NCBI GenBank assembly: GCA_013122435.1 | Contig: WYDT01000005.1 | Location: 353,434-417,433 of the forward strand | Direction: 5' to 3' | Origin: Chloroflexi bacterium AL-N1 | GTDB lineage: Bacteria > Chloroflexota > Chloroflexia > Chloroflexales > Roseiflexaceae | DNA: 64,000 nucleotides | In this document: positions 56,487-64,000 of the stretch, piece by piece | How positions within the stretch are numbered: position 1 is the first letter of the stretch | Layout: every line of letters begins with the position of its first letter | Program-made: the position numbers and the translations under genes | Notes under the pieces: generated by a model | Seen by the model: the letters and a program-made list of their open reading frames with translations, nothing else | What the model was told of the DNA's origin: nothing | Databases searched by the model: none

Positions 56487-57669
56487 GCGCTTCCTTTCTA
56501 TCATCCGCATCTGACTGCATGTCACTAACCAGATAGGTTAAATGGGCGAGTTCTGTCACCAGACCGGGTCCAAATGCCATTGCTACGCCGTCGACACGAC
56601 TACCGACCGGGTATTGACGCAGGCGTTTTCGATATTCTTGCAGCACAAATAAAATGGTTGGCGATGAGACATTCCCATAATCGCGTAAGACGGTGCGGCT
56701 CGGTGCGATCTGGTCTGGTGCCAGTGCAAAAATATCCGTGAGATGGTCGACAATCGCACGCCCTCCGGGGTGAATCGCCCAGAATTGCAGATCGGGTGGA
56801 TCGTTGTGAAAGAGTTCTTGTAGAGCACGTGGAGCAACTTGTCCAAGACTCCCAGGAATATCGCTGGCCAGGTGGAGCGTAAACCCGTTGTTGCCGATAT
56901 CCCAGACCATGAACGACTCGGTCTCCGGGGTCAATTCGGTATAAAACCCACCCAGCTCAAAAATATCGCTTTGTCCGGCTTCAGGTATCCCAACCAGACA
57001 TGCACCACCACCGTCGGCAAAGATGGCCGCGCTTACGAGATCGGCCCGCTTTTTACTCGGCTGGATGTGCAGCGTACATAACTCTACACACACGATTAGC
57101 ACCCGTGCGCTGGGCTGTGCCTGTACGATCTGGTTAGCAAGACGCAGCGCGTTAAATGCTGCTGCACATCCCATAAAGCCAATAATCGTGCGTTCCACAC
57201 TGGGCTGCAGGTTGAGCTGTCGAGCGATCATTTGATCGAGCCCTGGCGCAAAAAAACCGGTACAACTTACGGTAAGCAGATGGGTAATCGAATCAGTAAC
57301 AGTGGCGATATTGTCACCACTTATCTCGCTGTAATTGGTAATCGCCTCATATGCGGCCTCTTTGCCAACCTGCACCGACTCACGTTTGTACACCTCCATA
57401 CGTTCCGCCGTTGAGGGCGTATCGTGCGGGTCACGTCCGGGTGCAAAACGCGACTCTTCCGGTGGGCGAAGGCCATCTGGCAAACAGGTGTAGCGCGTTT
57501 CAACACCTGAGAGTTTATAGAGGCTTCTGATCCAACGGGTCATGGCCCGGTCATTATTAAATGCTTCAGACATCCACTGCCCCACCGCAGCCTGCTCCAC
57601 ACGATATGGTGGAACTGCAGTGCCGATGGAGAGTATGGCAGGCGGATGGGGAGCCTGACTGTAAATCAA
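56467..57669 (-). CDS. Type III polyketide synthase (chalcone-synthase-like)
   Basis: This 400-residue type III PKS has the catalytic triad Cys168 (GFMGCAAAFNALR), His300 (FWAIHPGGRA) and Asn333 (RDYGNVSSPTILF). The C-terminal MAFGPGLV pattern fits the family. It should extend an acyl-CoA starter with malonyl-CoA units to an alkylpyrone, alkylresorcinol or similar; chain length is not readable. The start is TTG with AAAGGA about 10 bases upstream. It is the first gene of a three-gene operon with a methyltransferase and a flavoprotein. Confidence 0.93.
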   Translation of the reverse strand: MIYSQAPHPPAILSIGTAVPPYRVEQAAVGQWMSEAFNNDRAMTRWIRSLYKLSGVETRYTCLPDGLRPPEESRFAPGRDPHDTPSTAERMEVYKRESVQVGKEAAYEAITNYSEISGDNIATVTDSITHLLTVSCTGFFAPGLDQMIARQLNLQPSVERTIIGFMGCAAAFNALRLANQIVQAQPSARVLIVCVELCTLHIQPSKKRADLVSAAIFADGGGACLVGIPEAGQSDIFELGGFYTELTPETESFMVWDIGNNGFTLHLASDIPGSLGQVAPRALQELFHNDPPDLQFWAIHPGGRAIVDHLTDIFALAPDQIAPSRTVLRDYGNVSSPTILFVLQEYRKRLRQYPVGSRVDGVAMAFGPGLVTELAHLTYLVSDMQSDADDRKEAHVKSVS

Positions 57670-57979
57670 TGAGGTTCGTCCTTTCAGATGTCACTTATTG
57701 CGTATGTTTTAAGTGTACTCCCATTATGCCATGTTTCTGTGGATGTCGAAAATAATTCCTTAGATACGAGCCAACTATCCCTAGAGTTGTCGAAAGGATA
57801 TGCTTTGACTTCGCACCTGTAAGTAATGCTGACTCAATTCTCCACAGTGAGCGATGAATCTTTTAACACCTACAAACAGTGTGTGTAAGAGCATTAAGTA
57901 TAGAATAAGGAAAGAAACAGTGGATCTGGATGATCCCAGATGTGTACGAGATTGTGGGTCGGTATGCTGAATAGAGCAG
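57670..57979. other. Gap between PKS operon promoter region and ribF stop
   Basis: About 310 bases hold the presumed promoter of the leftward PKS operon and the 3' end of the ribF transcript. A minus-strand frame (58194-57781) overlaps ribF and is not protein-like. I see no clear terminator hairpin with a T-run. Confidence 0.4.
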
Positions 57980-58912
57980 CTAGATTGACGGGTTTTGTTG
58001 GAACCATGCCGAGGCTGTTTCGATATCGCGATTGATCTGGGTGACCAGTTCCGTGACACCGTTGAATTTTTGTTCGCCACGCAACCGATGGAGAAAGCGT
58101 AGCTGCATGGTCTCGCCATAGATATCGCCAGTAAAGTTGAGCAAATGGGCTTCGACCGTACGTTGCTGCCCGTCAAACGTAGGGCGCACACCAATATTGG
58201 TCACCGTGTCGTGTGATTGGTTGTGGATTATCGCTCGGCAGACATAGACCCCGTTGGCAGGCATAATACGGCTGGTATCGACCCGGATGTTCGCTGTTGG
58301 GAAGCCAATGGTACGACCTCGTTTGTCGCCTTCAGTGACGGTGCCGCTGAGTGCAAATGGCCGCCCCAGCAATTCCGCTGCGAGGGTTACATCACCACCA
58401 TCGAGGACATGCCGTACCCGTGATGAGCTAACCGGGTCCCCATTATACAATAACGCCTCGACTGGATGGACGCTATATCCAAGGGTTTGGCCAATTTCAC
58501 GGAGCCGCCCAAAAGTGCCTTCCCGCTTGTAGCCGAGCGCAAAATCCCAGCCAATATGGAGTTCACGCAATGCCAGGGAGCGACAGACATACTCCATAAA
58601 GATCTGTGCCGTATACTGCTTGACCTCTTCAGTGAAGGGGAGGATGATCAAGACATCGGCATCATTTTCTCGTATATGTTCAATACGTTCTGCGAGGCTG
58701 GCAAGATAGCGTTTGGGGCGATCTGGCCGAATAACGCTGTCTGGATGCGGATCAAACGTGAGCACCGCACTCTGAAACTGTCGTTCACGTGCACGATGGA
58801 CTGTGGTACCGATGAGATGTTGATGGCCCAGGTGCATTCCATCAAACACACCAATAGTCAAGATGGTCGGTCGTTCATTGATAGAACGCAGTAATCCGTG
58901 GACGAGTTTCAT
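57980..58912 (-). CDS. ribF: Bifunctional riboflavin kinase / FAD synthetase
   Basis: This 310-residue RibF has an N-terminal nucleotidyltransferase domain (about 15-170, TIGVFDGMHLGHQHLI, HIGWDFALGYKREGTFG) and a C-terminal flavokinase domain (about 185-305, GTVTEGDKRGRTIGFPTANI with the kinase loop, then TNIGVRPTFDG and EAHLLNF). Together they make FMN and FAD from riboflavin. It is the last gene of the infB operon read leftwards, a common position. The ribosome site (GGGAAAAGC) is weak. Confidence 0.95.
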   Translation of the reverse strand: MKLVHGLLRSINERPTILTIGVFDGMHLGHQHLIGTTVHRARERQFQSAVLTFDPHPDSVIRPDRPKRYLASLAERIEHIRENDADVLIILPFTEEVKQYTAQIFMEYVCRSLALRELHIGWDFALGYKREGTFGRLREIGQTLGYSVHPVEALLYNGDPVSSSRVRHVLDGGDVTLAAELLGRPFALSGTVTEGDKRGRTIGFPTANIRVDTSRIMPANGVYVCRAIIHNQSHDTVTNIGVRPTFDGQQRTVEAHLLNFTGDIYGETMQLRFLHRLRGEQKFNGVTELVTQINRDIETASAWFQQNPSI

Positions 58913-58973
58913 GCTTTTCCCGTACTAGTTGTTCGATGAGCTGTACCGCAGAGTTGGTGTGATGAGCATGTCC

Positions 58974-59852
58974 TTACGACCAGTTAAATACTTTTTCAGG
59001 TTTCCAGGCGTTATCTTCACGTATGAGTACTGCTAACAAGTCACCAGATACGGTGTATGCACTCACACGGTCGCCCGGATGGTCTGGTAAAACGAGTTTT
59101 TGACCATTACGCACACGTTTTTCGTCGGCTGAGTCTAATGTGATTTTCGGCCATGTGGCTACAGCTATTGCAGGTGGTATGAGCACATCGACCAGTTTTG
59201 ATGGCTGCTCCACTTGTTCAAGTTCATCCAACGAAACGGCCTCTGCAATATCAAATGCACCAACGGCTGTACGACGAAGTGTGTATAAATGTGCACCACA
59301 TCCAAGTGCATGGCCCAGATCACGCGCCAGTGATCGAATATACGTCCCTTTCTGACAAAGGATATCAAGGGTGACGAAGGGTGCTTCCCAGGTAAGGAGT
59401 TGTAAAACCTCGATCACAACCGTCCTGGCAGGAATATCAACGACTGTTCCTTCACGGGCCAGTTCGTACAAACGTCGTCCTTGATGATGTAATGCCGAAA
59501 ACTGCGGTGGCACCTGACGGATTGTACCACGAAATTGATTGAGTGTGGTCTCTAAAATGGCAGTATCAAGTGGTGGGATCGGTTGTGTTTCAACAACAGT
59601 TCCTTCAGTATCATCAGTCGTCGTGGTGCTCCCAAGATGTACCACGGCATGATAGCGTTTGAGCGTATCATCCTGGACATACTCAATCAGCCGTGTGGCC
59701 AGGCCCAGCGCGACAACCAGCACACCCGTAGCCGCCGGATCAAGGGTTCCTGCATGGCCCACACGCTTTTGTTTGGCCAGACGGCGCACTCGTGCAACCA
59801 CATCGTGTGAGGTGATGCCTTTAGGCTTGTCAATATTGAGGAAGCCATGCAT
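58974..59852 (-). CDS. truB: tRNA pseudouridine(55) synthase
   Basis: This 292-residue TruB has the N-terminal GFLNIDKPKGITSHDVVARVRRL, the catalytic Asp in VGHAGTLDPAATGVLVV and the KRYHAVVHLGSTTTTDDTEG pattern, followed by a PUA-like C-terminal region (about 225-290). It isomerises U55 in the T-loop of all elongator tRNAs. It lies between nrnA and ribF with short gaps, the canonical operon order. The ribosome site is weak but the start MHGFLNIDKP is normal for the family. Confidence 0.95.
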   Translation of the reverse strand: MHGFLNIDKPKGITSHDVVARVRRLAKQKRVGHAGTLDPAATGVLVVALGLATRLIEYVQDDTLKRYHAVVHLGSTTTTDDTEGTVVETQPIPPLDTAILETTLNQFRGTIRQVPPQFSALHHQGRRLYELAREGTVVDIPARTVVIEVLQLLTWEAPFVTLDILCQKGTYIRSLARDLGHALGCGAHLYTLRRTAVGAFDIAEAVSLDELEQVEQPSKLVDVLIPPAIAVATWPKITLDSADEKRVRNGQKLVLPDHPGDRVSAYTVSGDLLAVLIREDNAWKPEKVFNWS

Positions 59853-59874
59853 GGAGATGAGTCTTTCTGTGAGC

Positions 59875-60873
59875 TTATTCAGTTACGCCAACAAGTGCAC
59901 GCAATTGCGGTAAAATCTTTTCCAGCGCTTCTGAGGGTGGCATGTGTAGTGTCGCACCGGCTGCCTGCGAATGCCCGCCACCACCCCACTCTTGAGCAAG
60001 CGCTGCGACATTAAATGCTGGCTGTGAGCGCAGGCTGATCTTCGTGGTACCATCGAAACGTTCCTTAAACAACACCAGGGCTTTGACTCCTGCGATACGT
60101 TGCATCATTCGGACGACTTCATCACCGGCTTCGTCCTCGGCCTGAGTGTCCCGCATCATCTCCTGCGTGACCGTTGTCCATGCGATGGGGCCATCTACAT
60201 GTAGGCCGTAGAGTGCATGGCCAATCAATGCGGCACTACTCGCAGGCAGCGTATAGTACACCTCTTTGGTGACACGTTCCTGATCGGCACCATGCTTCAG
60301 CAGTTCGGCAGCCACATGCAGTGACTCGGCGCGGGTCGAACTTGTCTGAAAACTTTGGGTGTCAGTCGTTAACCCGAGCAGCAAGCAGGTGGCAATATCG
60401 GGGGTGATGGGTAATTCCATGGCACTGAATAACTGGAATAGCATTTCACATGTGGATGCTGCTGTAGCATCGATGAAGTCTACCGTACCGTGACCATTGT
60501 TTGTAACATGGTGATCAACAATCACAATTGGGAGTTGTACCAATGTTTGTGCTGCTTCGTCGTAGATTGGGCCAATACGGCTTAATGTAGCAGTATCAAC
60601 CATCACGACGAGATCGGCTTCTGGAAAATGCATGCCGATTTCGTAGACCGTCACGTTATCTACACCTGGGAGCCAGCGTGCATAGTTGGGCAGATCTGAT
60701 GATGCCAGCGCGTGTACATCCTTACCAAGTGCCTGGAGTGCATGATACACGGCTAACATCGAACCGATTGCATCACCATCGGGGCTGACGTGTGTCAAAA
60801 TAACAATGCGTTGGGCATCAGTAAGTTGTTGGCTAATAGCAGGTGCGGCTGCAAAAGGGTTCATATATATCAT
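59875..60873 (-). CDS. nrnA: DHH-family phosphoesterase (NrnA-like)
   Basis: The 332-residue protein has the DHH motifs: VILTHVSPDGDAIGSMLA, LVVMVDTATLSRIG, VIVDHHVTNNGHG and GLTTDTQSFQ, plus the C-terminal DHHA1 motif EWGGGGHSQAAGATL. It is a bifunctional nanoRNase/pAp phosphatase of the NrnA type, which removes short RNAs and 3'-phosphoadenosine 5'-phosphate. The ATG at 60873 is chosen from two or three near starts (60864, 60873, 60906). The gene sits between truB and a small unknown gene. Confidence 0.9.
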   Translation of the reverse strand: MIYMNPFAAAPAISQQLTDAQRIVILTHVSPDGDAIGSMLAVYHALQALGKDVHALASSDLPNYARWLPGVDNVTVYEIGMHFPEADLVVMVDTATLSRIGPIYDEAAQTLVQLPIVIVDHHVTNNGHGTVDFIDATAASTCEMLFQLFSAMELPITPDIATCLLLGLTTDTQSFQTSSTRAESLHVAAELLKHGADQERVTKEVYYTLPASSAALIGHALYGLHVDGPIAWTTVTQEMMRDTQAEDEAGDEVVRMMQRIAGVKALVLFKERFDGTTKISLRSQPAFNVAALAQEWGGGGHSQAAGATLHMPPSEALEKILPQLRALVGVTE

Positions 60874-60971
60874 GTCTGTACTTAACCTATTATTGGGATA
60901 GGGCATGTTTCAGATAGCGAAACTGCATGACATTGCCTCTATCGGTTTATCGAGTAACGCCATTCTCTATT

Positions 60972-61256
60972 TTATGTTCCTGATACAGGAGACCATCTGA
61001 CTAGCGTTCGACTGATGCCAGTCTTTATCTGATCAGTGGTGATGGTATCGTTTTCAAACCACGATGCGTATGCTACACGCAATTGTTCGATCTGCTCGTT
61101 GGTGAGATCGGCCAGGGTTTTTGCATCAACATCCTTCCCGAGCACATTGATGAGCGGCTCCCAACATTCCTGAGGGGAAAGAGCTTCTAAAAGAACAACA
61201 TCGCTCAATGCTTCACAGAATTCCTTGCAGATTGCCGACACAAAATCGATGTTCAT
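60972..61256 (-). CDS. Small helical protein of unknown function in the infB operon
   Basis: This 94-residue protein, MNIDFVSAICKEF... to WSPVSGT, is almost entirely alpha-helical in character: AICKEFCEALSDVVLLEAL, WEPLINVLGKD, LADLTNEQIEQLRVAYASWF. It has two Cys near the start and no membrane helix. I do not recognise a family. It sits between rbfA and nrnA on the operon strand, with gaps of about 100 and 290 bases, and could be an operon member or an inserted gene. Another ATG at 61277 adds seven residues. No strong ribosome site is seen for either. Confidence 0.5.
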   Translation of the reverse strand: MNIDFVSAICKEFCEALSDVVLLEALSPQECWEPLINVLGKDVDAKTLADLTNEQIEQLRVAYASWFENDTITTDQIKTGISRTLVRWSPVSGT

Positions 61257-61544
61257 GGGTCTATCTTTGTTATCCATTACTGATGGTTTCAGGCCAAAAG
61301 GTGTATGTAGATTATAGCTTAATACGCTGTAATGTCTGCATGGATTTTGTATACATACGAATAAACCAGCCGCTTCCTGAAGCCGCATCATCGCTTGTCA
61401 TGGTATATAGCAGCGCAAGAGAGCTATGTGCTTGATAAACGGCCAGACTTCTGGAAGTCAGGTCCTAAACTAGTGAATCCATACAATGGTTGTATACCCA
61501 CTGTGGCTTGCTTCTCTCTTGATCTCCTTTATGCTGAATGTATA

Positions 61545-61982
61545 CTATTCCTGCTCCTGGGTTGGAGCCGGTGGTGTTTGCGAAGATGTGGATGAGTCAC
61601 TCTGTTGGTCGGTCTCATTCTTATCTGTGTTTTGTTCACGCTCCTCAGCCACCTGACGAAGTAGTGAGTCCATCCGTTCAGTGTAATTGAGTGAGTCGTC
61701 CAGTGAAAAACGCAACTCAGGAACCACCCGCAGATGGCGTAATTCCTGGGCAACACGTCGGCGCAAGAATCCTTTGGCGTGGTTCAGTGCGGCGATGGTC
61801 TCATCTTGTTGAACTTCATCGCCCATAACGGAGATCCAGACACGGGCGTGTTGAAGATCGATACTGAGTTTGACGTGCGTGATCGTTGCAAAGCCAACGC
61901 GTGGGTCTTGCAATTCATATTGGATGACTTCACTCAAAATGCGTTGAATTTCATCACCAACTTGTTGGGTCCGTTTACTCAT
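61545..61982 (-). CDS. rbfA: Ribosome-binding factor A
   Basis: This 145-residue RbfA has KRTQQVGDEIQRILSEVIQYELQDPRVGFATITHVKLSIDLQHARVWIS at the start and FLRRRVAQELRHLRVVPELRFSLDDSLNYTERMDSLL, the KH-like core. The C-terminal tail (about 120-145) is rich in Gln/Ser/Thr/Pro. It helps mature the 30S subunit. It is placed directly downstream of infB (66-base gap), the typical arrangement. The ATG at 61982 (MSKR) is preferred over a TTG nine bases upstream. Confidence 0.95.
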   Translation of the reverse strand: MSKRTQQVGDEIQRILSEVIQYELQDPRVGFATITHVKLSIDLQHARVWISVMGDEVQQDETIAALNHAKGFLRRRVAQELRHLRVVPELRFSLDDSLNYTERMDSLLRQVAEEREQNTDKNETDQQSDSSTSSQTPPAPTQEQE

Positions 61983-62048
61983 AGTTGTCAATAGTAAAGA
62001 GTGGCAGAATTTTCTTCAGAGCATTCAATTCTGCCATCATATAGTACT

Positions 62049-64000
62049 TTATGCAGTACGTTCAACCTTTTCCACACGGTAGAATTCCATAGTATCATCT
62101 ACCTGGACATCATCAAACTTATCAACGATCAAGCCGCATTCATAGCCTGATTGTACTTCGCGCACATCATCTTTGAAACGTTTAAGACTATCGATACGCC
62201 CATCGTGCATAACCACACCGCTACGTAAGACACGCACGTTGTCGTTGCGATGAATTTTGCCATCAACAATGTACAAACCTGCAACGGTCTCACGTGATGG
62301 CAGGCGGAACGTATTGCGAACTTCGGCAAACCCGTTGACAACCTCTTTGTACTCTGGGTCCAACATACCCAGCATGGCTTTTTTAATGTCTTCGGTGAGT
62401 TTGTAGATAATATTGTAAAAACGAATGTCAATACCATTTTGCTCAGCGGCGCGGCGGGCTGCCGGGTCTGGTCGGGCATTAAAGCCGATAATGATACCCC
62501 GTGATACCACAGCAAGGTTGACATCACCCTCTGTGATAGTGCCAGTTCCCTTATGGATCATTTTGATATGTACTTCATCGGTATTGAGTTGACCAAGTGC
62601 ATATTCAATAGCACCAATTGACCCTTGTACGTCGCCCTTCACAATGATGTTGAGCTCTTTGGCCTGCCCTTCCTGAACGCTTTTGAAGAGATCGTCGAGC
62701 GATACACCACGAACGGATGCCATCGCCTCAAGGCGTGCTTGACGTTGACGTTGTGTGGCAACTGCGCGGGCACGCGATAAATCAGGTACCACCTGGAGAA
62801 TATCACCAGCCTGGGGAACATCATCAAGGCCCAGAAACACCACTGGTGTTGATGGCTCGGCAGAACGTAAACGTCGACCACTATCACTAAACATGGCCTT
62901 GATTTTACCGGTCGCGTTGCCAACTAACACGTTGTCTTCCAATCGTATCGTGCCGTTCTGAACCAGCACAGTCGCGATAGTTCCGCGGCTTTTATCACGC
63001 TCTGCTTCAACAATGGTGCCGATCGCGTCTGCGTTAGGGTTGGCTTTTAATTCAGCCAGATCCGCCACCAGCAGAATCATTTCCAGCAGGCCATCAATGT
63101 TTTGGCGCATTTTTGCTGAAACTTCTACCGAAGGTACCTCACCGCCATACTGCTCAACGACCACTCCTTCAGCAGCCAATTGTTGACGCACACGATCAGG
63201 ATTGGCGCCTGGTGAGTCGATTTTGTTGATGGCTACAATCATGGGCACACTTGCAGCTTGCACGTGGGCAATAGCTTCCAACGTTTGTGGCATCACACCG
63301 TCATCGGCTGCGACAACCAGGATGACAATATCGGTTACTTGTGCTCCACGGGCACGCATCGCGGTGAATGCTTCGTGGCCTGGTGTATCAAGGAAGGAAA
63401 TCTTGCGGCCGTGTACCTCTACCTGATAGGCACCAATATGCTGTGTAATACCGCCAGCCTCGCCCTCTGCAACACGTGCTGAGCGAATCGCGTCGAGCAA
63501 TTTGGTTTTACCATGGTCGACGTGGCCCATAATGGCTACAACAGGTGGTCGTTCCCGTAATTCTTCCTTTGGTTGCTGAGCAAGTACATCTTCAATACTG
63601 CTAACAATACCAACAAGTTCTTCAGGGATTGACTCTTTTGTTTCAATCGAGAATTCTGACGCAATGACTTCGGCTGTGTCGTAATCTATCTGCTGATTAA
63701 TGTTTGCGACAACATTTAATTTCATCAACGCTTTTAAGATTTCCGAAGCACCAACACCGGTAGCTTCAGACAGTTCACGTACGGTCATCACACTTGGGAG
63801 TGAGATTGGGCCGCGTGGGCGAACAGGAACACGTGGAGGTGGCGGACCCGTACGCCCTGATTGTGAACGCTGACCACCTCGCATAGAACGTCCACCACGT
63901 GACGAGGGACGGTTGCCTTCCATCACACCACTGGGTCGTGTGCCACCGCCACTGCCGCCACTGCCGCCACCACGACCACCACCACCGCCACGACCACCAC
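62049..64000 (-). CDS. infB: Translation initiation factor IF-2, N-terminus beyond the window
   Basis: The visible 650 codons hold the bacterial IF-2 GTPase and C-terminal domains. G1 is [18 protein letters not shown]3 DTPGHEAF, G4 NKID, and the IF-2 specific [12 protein letters not shown] is intact; the C-terminal IF-2 domains end at [12 protein letters not shown]. An N-terminal winged-helix module ([21 protein letters not shown]) precedes the GTPase. The frame stays open through the window edge (63927-64000) and reads Gly/Arg/Ser-rich ([15 protein letters not shown]), so the start is further right. It leads the rbfA-nrnA-truB-ribF unit on the minus strand. Confidence 0.96.
   Translation of the reverse strand, partial: GGRGGGGGRGGGSGGSGGGTRPSGVMEGNRPSSRGGRSMRGGQRSQSGRTGPPPPRVPVRPRGPISLPSVMTVRELSEATGVGASEILKALMKLNVVANINQQIDYDTAEVIASEFSIETKESIPEELVGIVSSIEDVLAQQPKEELRERPPVVAIMGHVDHGKTKLLDAIRSARVAEGEAGGITQHIGAYQVEVHGRKISFLDTPGHEAFTAMRARGAQVTDIVILVVAADDGVMPQTLEAIAHVQAASVPMIVAINKIDSPGANPDRVRQQLAAEGVVVEQYGGEVPSVEVSAKMRQNIDGLLEMILLVADLAELKANPNADAIGTIVEAERDKSRGTIATVLVQNGTIRLEDNVLVGNATGKIKAMFSDSGRRLRSAEPSTPVVFLGLDDVPQAGDILQVVPDLSRARAVATQRQRQARLEAMASVRGVSLDDLFKSVQEGQAKELNIIVKGDVQGSIGAIEYALGQLNTDEVHIKMIHKGTGTITEGDVNLAVVSRGIIIGFNARPDPAARRAAEQNGIDIRFYNIIYKLTEDIKKAMLGMLDPEYKEVVNGFAEVRNTFRLPSRETVAGLYIVDGKIHRNDNVRVLRSGVVMHDGRIDSLKRFKDDVREVQSGYECGLIVDKFDDVQVDDTMEFYRVEKVERTA

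Noticed and set aside
57781..58194. Minus-strand frame of 137 codons overlapping ribF
   Set aside because: It is a shadow of ribF in another frame that extends into the gap; no ribosome site or family pattern.

Overview
The window looks like a chromosomal segment of a mesophilic member of the Chloroflexota, class Chloroflexia (Herpetosiphon-like is my best guess). The basis is mixed: near-balanced base composition by eye, generally good Shine-Dalgarno sites, a giant CRISPR array, fused anaerobic cobalamin enzymes, several Uma2-family proteins, and a conserved infB-rbfA-nrnA-truB-ribF translation operon. No rRNA or tRNA gene was recognised, so the taxon is an inference.

Layout. 1-7,109: housekeeping and redox genes (small membrane protein, CBS-domain protein, thioredoxin-reductase-like flavoprotein, GAF histidine kinase, Cys-rich small protein, M24 peptidase, L-aspartate-oxidase-like flavoprotein). 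7,110-19,011: leader and one CRISPR array of 152 repeats (my count) and 151 spacers, with no cas gene in the window. 19,012-30,815: accessory and single-gene functions (DUF1772/TetR pair, DEDDh exonuclease, MOSC protein, O-methyltransferase, a three-gene MNT-nucleotidyltransferase/ADP-ribosylglycohydrolase/AAC(3) operon, aldehyde dehydrogenase, Uma2, bacterial PH protein, an RloA/RloB (AbiL-like) defence pair, an APH-like kinase). 30,972-39,476: seven overlapping cobalamin (early cobalt insertion) genes read leftwards from a promoter and cobalamin riboswitch. 39,606-46,880: Uma2, small proteins, GH38 alpha-mannosidase, alpha/beta hydrolase, DUF2461 protein. 47,288-51,500: TetR, ABC exporter, TspO-like membrane protein and SDR in one direction. 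52,878-57,669: a tryptophan-2,3-dioxygenase-like/NTF2-like fusion convergent with a type III polyketide synthase, methyltransferase and flavoprotein operon. 57,980-64,000: ribF, truB, nrnA, a small unknown gene, rbfA and infB, the last running off the right edge.

How the parts work together. The cobalamin operon covers uroporphyrinogen III methylation, cobalt chelation and most ring-contraction and methylation steps, and is probably shut off by cobalamin through the riboswitch. cbiJ is absent. The PKS operon has the layout of phenolic-lipid/quinone operons (synthase, methylase, hydroxylase-like flavoprotein). Defence content is the CRISPR array plus the RloA/RloB pair.

The most informative unexplained signals are inside the CRISPR array. 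The oldest 13 repeats carry one shared base change and shuffled duplicate spacers. Two spacer families differ mainly at one codon position, which shows they were taken from diverged copies of the same protein-coding target. One spacer is itself a textbook intrinsic terminator on the predicted pre-crRNA strand.
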